Part shown: piece by piece, positions 1 through 6,600 of the stretch
How the letters are laid out: each line of letters opens with the position of its first letter
Numbering within the stretch: position 1 is the first letter of the stretch
From: CAYVLI01 sp964452105 [NCBI: uncultured Nitrospinota bacterium]
Lineage (GTDB): Bacteria; JAUXIQ01
DNA length: 11,004 nt
Reading direction: 5' to 3'
NCBI GenBank assembly: GCA_964452105.1
Contig: CAYVLI010000004.1
Coordinates: 8,752 to 19,755, forward strand
The notes under the pieces: generated by a model
What the model was told of the DNA's origin: nothing
The model's input: only the letters and a program-made list of their open reading frames with translations
Database searches by the model: none
Position numbers and translations under genes: made by a program

Positions 1-3
1 AAG

Positions 4-2286
4 ATGAGCGACTATTCGGTGATAGGAAAGTCCATTCCCGGAGTGGATGCCGCCAGGAAAGTCAGGGGAGAGGCCCGCTTCATCTCCGACGTCAAGCTGG
101 CCGGGATGCTCTATGGGAAGATATTACGCAGCCCCTTCCCCCATGCCAGAATATTACAAATAGATACCAGCGCCGCTCGCAAGCTCCCTGGCGTAAGAGC
201 GGTGATTACCTCAGCCGACACGCCGCGGAAACCTTTCTGTATCAGTCCTGAATGGGCTAACAAACTTCCTCTTCAGGACGACAGGGTCAGATACATCGGG
301 GATGAGGTGGCGGCCGTGGCCGCCGTTTCAGAGGATGTAGCGGAGGAGGCGCTGGAATCAATAAGAGTAGAATACGAGGAACTCCCCGCATTGTTCGATA
401 TGGAGGAGGCGATGACCCCCGGCGCCCCTCTCATTCATGCCGAGGACAGGAACATCGCCATAAGCTTCTCCAGGGAGTTCGGCGACGTGGAGAAGGGGTT
501 CAGGGAAGCCCATCTCGTATCCGAGGACGAATTCGAAACACAACCCGTGGCCCATTTCTGCATGGAGCCTAGGGGATGCGTGGCTGCCTACGACGGCTCC
601 AAACTCACCGTCTGGTCAACGACTCAGACACCTCACCCCCTGCGTCATGAACTCGCCCAGGCCCTGAACATGTCTGTGAGCAACATAAAGGTGATAGACA
701 AGTTCGTTGGAGGGGGCTTCGGCAGCCGCATGGGCATAGACGCCATCGACATAATTTCTTCCATCCTGGCTATAAAAACGGGGCGCTCGGTGCGCATAAT
801 AAACACCAGGAGCGAGGAGTTCGAGACCTCCCGCTGCCGGTACCCCATGAAGATAAAGCTGAAGAGCGGATGCAGCAAAGACGGAAAACTCATCGCCAGA
901 GAGGCCATCGTATATACAGATAACGGGGCCTACAACGGCCATGGGATAGCCATTACCGGAAACGCCAGCGCCAAGATATGCCAGCTTTACGCCGTTCCCA
1001 ACGTTCGTTACAAGGGATACGTGGTTTATACAAACAAGCTGTGGGGCGGAGCGTTCCGGGGTTACGGCGGCCCACAGGCGCACTTCGCCATGGAATCGCA
1101 GCTGGACATTATGGCGGAGCAACTGGGAATCGACCCTCTTGAGATGCGTCTGATAAATGCCAACATTCCCGGGCAGACGACCGCCGCCGGCCATCGGATC
1201 GTCTCCTGCGGCCTGAGCGAGTGCTTGGAGAAGGCTACCGATGAGGTCCGTTACCGGAAGAAAGATGGTTTGCCTGCTAACAGGGGCATCGGATTGTCCT
1301 CCATGGTTCATGGAGGAGGCGGCGTGAAATATTTCTACGGCCAGAACACCAACTATTCGGATTCTTTCATCAAGCTCAACTGGGGTGGCAAGGTGGACCT
1401 GGTCATAGGCTCCACGGACCACGGGCAGGGCGCATACACCACCCTGGCACAGATAGCGGCGGAGGAGCTGGGGATATCGGTGGATGATATCAACGTTGTG
1501 GCGGGCGATACCGACGCCACGCCGCCTTGCCTGGGGCTATGGGGCTCACGGCAGACCTTCATCGCAGGCAACGCAGTGCGCAAAGCGGCTTATGAAGCCA
1601 AAAAAGCGCTGCTGGAAGCGGTAGCGGAAAGGCTGGAGGCTTCTCCGGAAGATTTGGAAATAAGAGAAGGGGCGGTTTTTGTCAGCAAACACCCCGAGAA
1701 CAGGATGCTCTTCGATGACGCCGTCAAGTATTCTTATGAAGTTAAAGGGAGGCCCCTGGCAGGGAGGGGTTACTACGATGACCCCATCTCCGAGCCTCCG
1801 GACCCCACTACTGGCTACGGAAACCCCTGTCCCACATATACTTTCGCCTGCCATGCAGTGGAGGTTGAGGTCGATCCGGGGACAGGCCAGGTCAAGGTGC
1901 TGAAGCTTGCAGCCGCGCACGATGTAGGCCGGGCCATAAATCCCCTCGCCGTGGAAGGGCAGATAGAAGGCGGCGCGGCCCAGGGACTCGGCTACGGATT
2001 GATGGAAGAGATCATCTGGGATTATGGACGGGTGGCGAACGGCAGCGCCAACGATTACAAGATACCTTCCGCCCTGGATATGCCGAACATAGTGCCCATA
2101 ATAGTGGAGAGCGACGACCCTTACGGGCCGTTTGGAGCAAAAGGAGTGGGTGAACCGGGCCTGGTGCCCACCGCTCCGGCCATAGCCAACGCCATATATG
2201 ACGCCGTTGGGGTGAGGCTGAAGAGCCTGCCCATCACCCCGGAGAAGGTACTGGCCGCTCTGAAATCCAAGGGAATAGCAAAATGA
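4..2286 (+). CDS. Xanthine dehydrogenase family molybdopterin-binding (large) subunit
   Basis: Large catalytic subunit (760 residues) of a molybdenum hydroxylase. This family hydroxylates or reduces heteroaromatic, aldehyde or aromatic acyl-CoA substrates and passes electrons to separate 2Fe-2S and FAD subunits. The N-terminal stretch GKILRSPFPHARI is typical of the aldehyde oxidase/xanthine dehydrogenase a/b hammerhead domain and resembles 4-hydroxybenzoyl-CoA reductase alpha subunits. Molybdopterin-binding motifs are visible as VGGGFGSR at residues 235-242, GAFRGYGGPQ at about 349-358, and GAKGVGEPG at about 711-719; E717 is the expected catalytic glutamate. The AYRCSFR loop of aerobic CO dehydrogenase is absent, so it is not CoxL. 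The length is normal and the gene is complete with a TGA stop. The first codon lies three bases from the window edge and overlaps a possible upstream TGA (ATGA), so partner subunits may lie just upstream. The substrate cannot be told from sequence alone. Confidence 0.93.
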   Translation: MSDYSVIGKSIPGVDAARKVRGEARFISDVKLAGMLYGKILRSPFPHARILQIDTSAARKLPGVRAVITSADTPRKPFCISPEWANKLPLQDDRVRYIGDEVAAVAAVSEDVAEEALESIRVEYEELPALFDMEEAMTPGAPLIHAEDRNIAISFSREFGDVEKGFREAHLVSEDEFETQPVAHFCMEPRGCVAAYDGSKLTVWSTTQTPHPLRHELAQALNMSVSNIKVIDKFVGGGFGSRMGIDAIDIISSILAIKTGRSVRIINTRSEEFETSRCRYPMKIKLKSGCSKDGKLIAREAIVYTDNGAYNGHGIAITGNASAKICQLYAVPNVRYKGYVVYTNKLWGGAFRGYGGPQAHFAMESQLDIMAEQLGIDPLEMRLINANIPGQTTAAGHRIVSCGLSECLEKATDEVRYRKKDGLPANRGIGLSSMVHGGGGVKYFYGQNTNYSDSFIKLNWGGKVDLVIGSTDHGQGAYTTLAQIAAEELGISVDDINVVAGDTDATPPCLGLWGSRQTFIAGNAVRKAAYEAKKALLEAVAERLEASPEDLEIREGAVFVSKHPENRMLFDDAVKYSYEVKGRPLAGRGYYDDPISEPPDPTTGYGNPCPTYTFACHAVEVEVDPGTGQVKVLKLAAAHDVGRAINPLAVEGQIEGGAAQGLGYGLMEEIIWDYGRVANGSANDYKIPSALDMPNIVPIIVESDDPYGPFGAKGVGEPGLVPTAPAIANAIYDAVGVRLKSLPITPEKVLAALKSKGIAK

Positions 2287-2335
2287 TTTTAGTTGATTTA
2301 AGCCCTGCCATATAAGAGTTTAACCATTTTTAAAA

Positions 2336-2343
2336 GAGGAGGG
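2336..2343 (+). promoter_or_regulatory. Strong ribosome binding site of the MerB-like gene
   Basis: GAGGAGGG is a near-perfect Shine-Dalgarno sequence. Two ATG codons follow. The one at 2346 is only 2-3 nt away, whereas the one at 2352 is 8-9 nt away, the better spacing. I therefore favour 2352 as the start, though 2346 remains possible. A strong site like this argues that the gene is expressed and is not a decayed relic. Confidence 0.7.
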
Positions 2344-2351
2344 ATATGAAC

Positions 2352-3056
2352 ATGGCTGAACCTACAGCGCTCGACAGGGCATTTCATTTCAGCATGAAGC
2401 GAATGGTGGGAACGGGAGTTGCGCCTCACTACACGGAGATAGCGGCCGAACTGGGAATCCCGGTTGAAGATGGGCGTAAAACGCTCCACGACCTTATAGC
2501 AGCCGGCATACCCGGAGCGTGGCTGGCGCCGGGGACTGACTACATAGCTTCTTTTGCACCCTTCTCCAACCTCCCCACGCAGTACAGGATTTCAGTGGAC
2601 GGAGAACAGAAGTGGTTCGGCCAGTGAGGTTTTGAATCGCTGGCGGTCAGCTGGCTGTTCCCGGGTAAGACCGTGCGCATCGATACACCTTGCCTCGATT
2701 GCGGGGAGCCCGTTGTCGTGGAGATGCACGACGGCAAGGTCATCTCAGCGAATCCCGAGAGTATAGTGGGGCACGTCAACGTACCCTTTATGAAGTGGCG
2801 CGAAGACTCGGCCTACGCGTGAAGCACCATGAACCTCTTCCGTGGGGAAGAGCACGTTAGCAACTGGCCACACTATGATACCAATTCTAAAGAAGGCATC
2901 ATGCCTCTGGCGGATTACGTAAAACTGTTCAGCTCGCGGCTGATGAGAAACCGCCTGGATAAGGACTACGTTTCAAAGTTCAAGGAGTACCGCGGGGAGT
3001 TGATAACCATCTTAAAGGAATTGGGCAAAACGGTTCCCTTCTGGGGACTTGCCTGA
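2352..3056 (+). CDS. MerB-like (alkylmercury lyase family) protein, probable double selenoprotein
   Basis: One frame from the ATG at 2352 (or 2346) to the TGA at 3054 encodes 234 residues if the TGA codons at 2625-2627 and 2820-2822 are read as selenocysteine (U92 and U157). The N-terminal ~80 residues look like the winged-helix domain of MerB. The core then reads WFGQ-U-GFESLAVSWLFPGKTVRI, aligning with [21 protein letters not shown] around MerB Cys96. The second TGA (YA-U-STMNLFRGEEH) falls on Cys159 (F-C-CHVHFFAS). Spacing between the two is 65 residues against 63 in MerB. Glutamate (E95) sits where MerB has catalytic Asp99, and a CLDC motif (C114, C117) lies near MerB Cys117. No other in-frame stop occurs. 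MerB cleaves carbon-mercury bonds; whether this homologue does so is unknown. No merA or merR is in the window. The C-terminal part (about 77 residues after U157) is longer than in MerB. A gene with two nonsense mutations is the main alternative. Conventional calling would give fragments 2346-2627 and 2829-3056. Confidence 0.8.
2625..2660 (+). promoter_or_regulatory. Candidate SECIS element after the first in-frame TGA
   Basis: The TGA at 2625-2627 is followed by 11 nt and then a hairpin: GCTG (2639-2642), loop GCGGT (2643-2647), CAGC (2648-2651). GAA (2634-2636) could add a lower stem with TTC (2658-2660). The 11-nt spacing and a loop starting with G and containing GGT match the E. coli fdhF SECIS, whose upper stem-loop also lies 11 nt after the UGA with GGU in its loop. 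The stem is only 4 bp, so taken alone it is weak; the position is what supports it. Confidence 0.5.
2820..2852 (+). promoter_or_regulatory. Candidate SECIS element after the second in-frame TGA
   Basis: The TGA at 2820-2822 is followed by 12 nt and then a perfect 7-bp stem: CTCTTCC (2835-2841), loop GTGG (2842-2845), GGAAGAG (2846-2852). The loop opens with GU, the feature that SelB recognises in the known E. coli elements, and the distance from the UGA is right for a bacterial SECIS. This is the stronger of the two candidates. It lies wholly inside the coding frame, encoding LFRGEE, as bacterial SECIS elements do. Confidence 0.7.
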
Positions 3057-3096
3057 AGCGCGATTATCGGGCTGAACCCTGCGGTCCAAATAAGAA

Positions 3097-3163
3097 GCTC
3101 AACCGGGCGGAGCAAACAGCCTCTTCCTTTCCGCAAAGGCGGTTTAGTATCCACCCGTTGAGC
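3097..3163 (+). other. Inverted repeat that could fold downstream of the MerB-like gene
   Basis: GCTCAAC (3097-3103) pairs perfectly with GTTGAGC (3157-3163), and GGG (3105-3107) with CCC (3154-3156) after one bulged C. Inside lies a small hairpin, CCGC-AAAG-GCGG (3131-3142), and a competing pairing GCGGA (3107-3111) with TCCGC (3130-3134). It is not a canonical terminator, because the nearest T-run (about 3185-3190) is more than 20 nt beyond the stem. The rest of the 3057-3276 interval shows no gene I can support. Confidence 0.3.
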
Positions 3164-3218
3164 GTGAACTCTGCCCGCCACCCTCTTTTTGCGTGATTAA
3201 ACCCCTTCCTCCGACGGC

Positions 3219-3247
3219 TTGCAAATGTAAACGTTATAACGTATAAG
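3219..3247 (+). promoter_or_regulatory. Probable sigma-70 promoter of the cytochrome-porin operon
   Basis: A TTGCAA -35 box (3219-3224) and a TATAAG -10 box (3242-3247) are separated by exactly 17 bp, 30 nt before the GTG start at 3277. The -10 matches consensus at five of six positions and the -35 at four of six. A 12-bp palindrome fills the end of the spacer (see separate entry). Confidence 0.5.
3231..3242. promoter_or_regulatory. 12-bp perfect palindrome, possible operator
   Basis: ACGTTATAACGT is a perfect palindrome lying within the spacer of the probable promoter and touching the -10 box. A protein bound here would block RNA polymerase, so a repressor site is plausible. I do not recognise the regulator. 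Confidence 0.35.
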
Positions 3248-3276
3248 ACCATGATCCTGTCAATGAGGCAAGCCGG

Positions 3277-4203
3277 GTGGAGAAAGGTATGAAGCCGTCT
3301 TTTTGTCGAGCTCAGGTCGGTGCAGTTGCTGCGACCATAGCGCTGTTGTTTCTCTCCCTAACGGCTCCCTCGCCTGCCGAACAGGGCGAAGGCTACGCCG
3401 GCACTCAAATCTGCCAGGCCTGTCACCCCATGGAAGCTCACACCTACTCCATGACTGCTCACGTAAAACTCCTGCGTGATCCAGGGAACGAGGTTCAGGC
3501 GCTGGGCTGCGAAGCGTGCCACGGCCCCGGACAGGCCCACTTCAAAGCCGGCGGAGGCCGAGGAGTCGGGGGAATAAGGAGCTTCAGGCCGGACGGCCCG
3601 GAGAGCGCGGATGAGCAGAATGCCGCCTGCCTGAAGTGCCACCTGAGAGGGGGCAAACTTTTCTGGAAAGGAAGCGCCCATCAGGGCAGGGGCATCCGCT
3701 GCGTGGATTGCCACACCTTGATGAAAAAGGTATCAGCATCGAACCAGTTGAAAAAAGCCGAGGTGATGGACGTCTGTTTTCAGTGCCACATCCTGGAGAA
3801 TGCCAGGATATACCGCTCCAGCCATATGCCCGTCAGGGAAAAGAAAATCACCTGCACGAACTGCCACAACCCTCATGGAACGGTAACGGAAAAACTTCTT
3901 AAAGCCGGTTCCGTGAACGAGCTGTGTTATACATGCCATGCTGAGATGAGGGGCCCTTTCCTTTGGGAGCATCCTCCCGTCAGGGAGAACTGCCTCAACT
4001 GCCACAACCCTCACGGCTCAATATACAAAAAACTTCTGGACATCAATCCACCCAGGCTCTGCCAGGGCTGCCACATAGAATCGGAACATAATACGAGTCC
4101 GCAAACCATGAAGAGCCGTTTCTTTCTCAACAGGGCCTGCCTGAATTGCCATACGCAAATTCACGGCTCGAACCATCCCTCAGGGGTGAGGTTTCACAGA
4201 TGA
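3277..4203 (+). CDS. mtrA: Periplasmic decaheme c-type cytochrome, MtrA/PioA/DmsE family
   Basis: This 308-residue exported protein carries ten CXXCH haem c motifs, at residues 46, 78, 118, 142, 167, 193, 217, 239, 262 and 288. That number and length fit the MtrA/DmsE family, which forms a linear haem wire plugged into an outer-membrane barrel and carries electrons between periplasm and cell exterior. A signal peptide with a hydrophobic core at about 13-30 and a likely cleavage after PSPA (about residue 34) is visible. The GTG at 3277 is favoured because GAGG at 3265-3268 lies 8 nt upstream; the ATG at 3289 has no well-placed ribosome site but would keep the signal peptide. The stop codon overlaps the start of the barrel gene by 4 nt, so the two are translationally coupled. 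Whether electrons flow outward (metal or other terminal reduction) or inward (as in PioA iron oxidation) cannot be read from sequence. Confidence 0.92.
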   Translation: MEKGMKPSFCRAQVGAVAATIALLFLSLTAPSPAEQGEGYAGTQICQACHPMEAHTYSMTAHVKLLRDPGNEVQALGCEACHGPGQAHFKAGGGRGVGGIRSFRPDGPESADEQNAACLKCHLRGGKLFWKGSAHQGRGIRCVDCHTLMKKVSASNQLKKAEVMDVCFQCHILENARIYRSSHMPVREKKITCTNCHNPHGTVTEKLLKAGSVNELCYTCHAEMRGPFLWEHPPVRENCLNCHNPHGSIYKKLLDINPPRLCQGCHIESEHNTSPQTMKSRFFLNRACLNCHTQIHGSNHPSGVRFHR

Positions 4204-6422
4204 AGTGGTTCAGTCGTGATAAACAACTGAGGCTAAAGGGCCTGTCGGGAATATGCCTTATGGTGTTACTGACGGCCATTATCCTCGTATCCCTGAACAT
4301 GGCGCAAGCACTCGCCGGTGGCCTTGGCTCGTACGATTATCGCGGCCAGGCGGAGCCCGGCGTGCGAGGCATAGCAGGCGATGAGGATTTGTCGTCCAAG
4401 TTCAATGAGTATCGGGATATAGAGGAAGGCGTCTACCTGGATTCCCTGGAACTATATCTGGACAGCGAGGAGAGAAACCACTACTACGAGCTTCGCCTGA
4501 AGGAAATCACCGGAGACGACCGGAAAATTTCTCTGTCGTTGGGAAGGCGCGGGACATACAGGCTCAAGATAGAGTGGGACGAGATACCGCACGTTTTCAG
4601 CAATCAGGCCAGGACACTGTTCACCACCAACGGCGCGGAGTTGATAATATCGAATTCGATTCAGGCGGATGTCAGGGCGGATGAAAAAACGCTATCCGCG
4701 CATCTGCAGGAAGCGAGGCCCATCGAACTGGGCGTCAAGAGGAAGAAGTTGACCACTTCCATGACCTATAATCCCACCACGCAAGCTCAAATAAGCGTAA
4801 GATACTGGCTGGAGGACAGGGACGGCACGGCGCCCGTGAGAACCACCAGGTTCTTCCAGGACATGATCACACTCCCTGCCCCCATAGACTATAGAACCCA
4901 TAACCTCGAAGTAAAAACAGAATACGCCGCCAAGGCTTACCAGCTCCAATTGGGGTACGACCTTTCCGTCTTCGATAACAGGCATAATGCGCTGTCATGG
5001 GACAACATCTTCAGCGACGTGGACACCGTTGGAGACAGCTCCCGCGGAAGGCTGGCGCTCTTCCCCGACAACGCGGCCCAATCCATCAGCTTTAACGCCG
5101 CCTACAGCCCGCCCTTCTATTCCACACGCTTTCTTGGCTCCTTCTCATATAGCTGGTGGACACAGGATGAAGATTTTTTGCCCTACACCATTAATCCCGC
5201 CATAACCACCAGGGCCCTCCCTGCATCTTCCCTGAACGGGGAGATGAACCCCTTGCTCTTGAATCTTAAAGTTGTGACGAGTCCAGCAAGGAATCTGACG
5301 ATGAAGGCGGGCTACAGACTGTATGATCTGAATAACAGAGCAAAAAGCCATGTCTGGGAGTACGTGACAACGGATGCATTAATCCTTTTCAAGAACAGCA
5401 GGATAAACCTCCCCATGGAATACCGTAAACAGAATGCAGACTTAAGTGCTGCTTACAGGTTCGGCGGTAAACTCACCACCACACTCTTTTACGAATGGGA
5501 AGGCTGGGACAGGAAGTACAGGGAGACGAAGAAGACCAGCGAAAACACTTATGGTATAAAGCTCGACATCAAGCCTTATAAAAGGATACTGTTGAGGGCA
5601 TCCTATGCTCATTCATTGCGTGGGTTCGACCAGTACAGCACGGCAAGGTCTGTTGAAGCATCGTTCACTGAAGACCCGCTGCTCGGTTTCCCCAAAGTCC
5701 TGCCGGGGCAGCGCAAGTTCGAACAGGCGGAGAGAGACAGGGATAAGGCCAGGGTCCTCCTTCAGATCAGCCCCACGGAAATCCTGAGTTTTTCGGTATT
5801 TTATGATTTGAACAAAGACGATTACCGGCGCTCGGCTTACGGCCTGCTCCATGAACAGGAAGATGCGACAGGAATCGACTTTAACTTAACGCCGCACGAC
5901 AGGGTTTCATTATGGGGAAACTATACCTACGAGAGACGCAAGTACTATATGAAGTCGAGGTTGCGAATCGCCGGATTGAGTTTAACAGATATCCCCCTCA
6001 ACGACTGGACAAGCCGTACCAAAGACAGAGTGGACACCTATATGTTAGGCGCCGAGGCCTGGTTAGTAAAGGATAAATTCAAGATGGAGCTCAGTTACAC
6101 AAACTCCTTCGGCCGGGGCCGAACTGATAATCGAGCGCTGGGTGACCCCGCCGAACCTTTCTTCCTGGTGAGCGTGCCCATGGCCCAACCCGAGCTCAAG
6201 AACAGGCTGCAGGAACTCGAAACATATCTCAGGTACAACATCCTGAAGAACCTTTCAGCCGAGGTTCGGTACATATTCGAGAAATATGACGAAACGGATT
6301 TTCAGGCTGCAGGCCTGGCCGCACTGTTCCCGGCGGGAATCACAAACATGGTCACGCTTAACGAGATAATAGGTGATTACGAAGCGCATATCTTCTCCGC
6401 CTCGCTGAATTACAAGTTTTAA
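4200..6422 (+). CDS. mtrB: MtrB/PioB family outer-membrane beta-barrel, cytochrome partner
   Basis: This 740-residue protein begins at the ATG overlapping the cytochrome stop (ATGA at 4200-4203). The start is supported by a signal peptide immediately after it: a charged MKWFSRDKQLRLK, a hydrophobic core, then a likely cut after MAQALA (residue 39). An ATG at 4146 in the same frame would put 18 unlikely residues in front. The mature protein shows alternating amphipathic strands rich in Tyr, Arg and Asp, a sequence ending in NYKF with the terminal Phe typical of BAM-assembled barrels, and no cysteine at all. Family members form a large barrel that sheathes the decaheme cytochrome and lets electrons cross the outer membrane. 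The missing N-terminal CXXC distinguishes it from Shewanella MtrB. No surface cytochrome (MtrC/OmcA type) follows, as in the PioAB arrangement. Confidence 0.9.
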   Translation: MKWFSRDKQLRLKGLSGICLMVLLTAIILVSLNMAQALAGGLGSYDYRGQAEPGVRGIAGDEDLSSKFNEYRDIEEGVYLDSLELYLDSEERNHYYELRLKEITGDDRKISLSLGRRGTYRLKIEWDEIPHVFSNQARTLFTTNGAELIISNSIQADVRADEKTLSAHLQEARPIELGVKRKKLTTSMTYNPTTQAQISVRYWLEDRDGTAPVRTTRFFQDMITLPAPIDYRTHNLEVKTEYAAKAYQLQLGYDLSVFDNRHNALSWDNIFSDVDTVGDSSRGRLALFPDNAAQSISFNAAYSPPFYSTRFLGSFSYSWWTQDEDFLPYTINPAITTRALPASSLNGEMNPLLLNLKVVTSPARNLTMKAGYRLYDLNNRAKSHVWEYVTTDALILFKNSRINLPMEYRKQNADLSAAYRFGGKLTTTLFYEWEGWDRKYRETKKTSENTYGIKLDIKPYKRILLRASYAHSLRGFDQYSTARSVEASFTEDPLLGFPKVLPGQRKFEQAERDRDKARVLLQISPTEILSFSVFYDLNKDDYRRSAYGLLHEQEDATGIDFNLTPHDRVSLWGNYTYERRKYYMKSRLRIAGLSLTDIPLNDWTSRTKDRVDTYMLGAEAWLVKDKFKMELSYTNSFGRGRTDNRALGDPAEPFFLVSVPMAQPELKNRLQELETYLRYNILKNLSAEVRYIFEKYDETDFQAAGLAALFPAGITNMVTLNEIIGDYEAHIFSASLNYKF

Positions 6423-6600
6423 AGGCCTGCCTATCTGAAAATATCTCTGACCGCCCGAACTCAAAACTGTAGTAATAATGTTTATAATTGTGTAGAATTT
6501 CATTATCTTTGGGTATAAAACCGAAATGTCCTCAGAGAGAGGTGAATTATCAAAATTAAGACTACCGGGTCAATAAACATAAGGGATAGGGGAGTAAAAG
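6423..6600 (+). other. AT-rich intergenic region before the crotonase gene
   Basis: These 178 nt contain no ORF I can support. A TATAAT at 6483-6488 and a TATAAA at 6514-6519 resemble -10 boxes, but neither has a convincing -35 box at 16-18 bp. A promoter for the crotonase gene is likely somewhere here but is not resolved. GGGGAG at 6589-6594, 6 nt before the ATG, is a good ribosome site. No terminator with a T-run is visible after the barrel gene. Confidence 0.4.

Noticed and set aside
616-1422. Long antisense open frame (268 residues) inside the hydroxylase gene
   Set aside because: It is a shadow of the well-supported + strand gene and its translation resembles no family I know.
2346-3056. 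TGA reassigned to Trp or Gly throughout the genome
   Set aside because: TGA ends the hydroxylase gene and the cytochrome gene cleanly, Trp is written TGG everywhere, and only this gene has internal TGA codons.
2829-3056. Separate 75-residue protein starting at the ATG 2829
   Set aside because: It is in the same frame as the upstream MerB-like sequence, lacks a ribosome site of its own, and continues the MerB homology.
3054-3163. Third TGA (3054) as a further selenocysteine, extending the MerB-like protein by about 34 residues
   Set aside because: No convincing SECIS hairpin follows, the extension does not look like protein, closely spaced TGA codons end it, and the protein is already longer than MerB at this point.
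4146-4199. Upstream ATG at 4146 as start of the barrel protein
   Set aside because: It would place 18 residues before a clear signal peptide and overlap the last two-haem region of the cytochrome gene; the ATGA overlap at 4200 is the natural start.
6444-6538. TCTCTGA / TCAGAGA inverted repeat around the region before the crotonase gene
   Set aside because: Arms are 7 bp and about 80 nt apart, which is readily explained by chance in an AT-rich gap.
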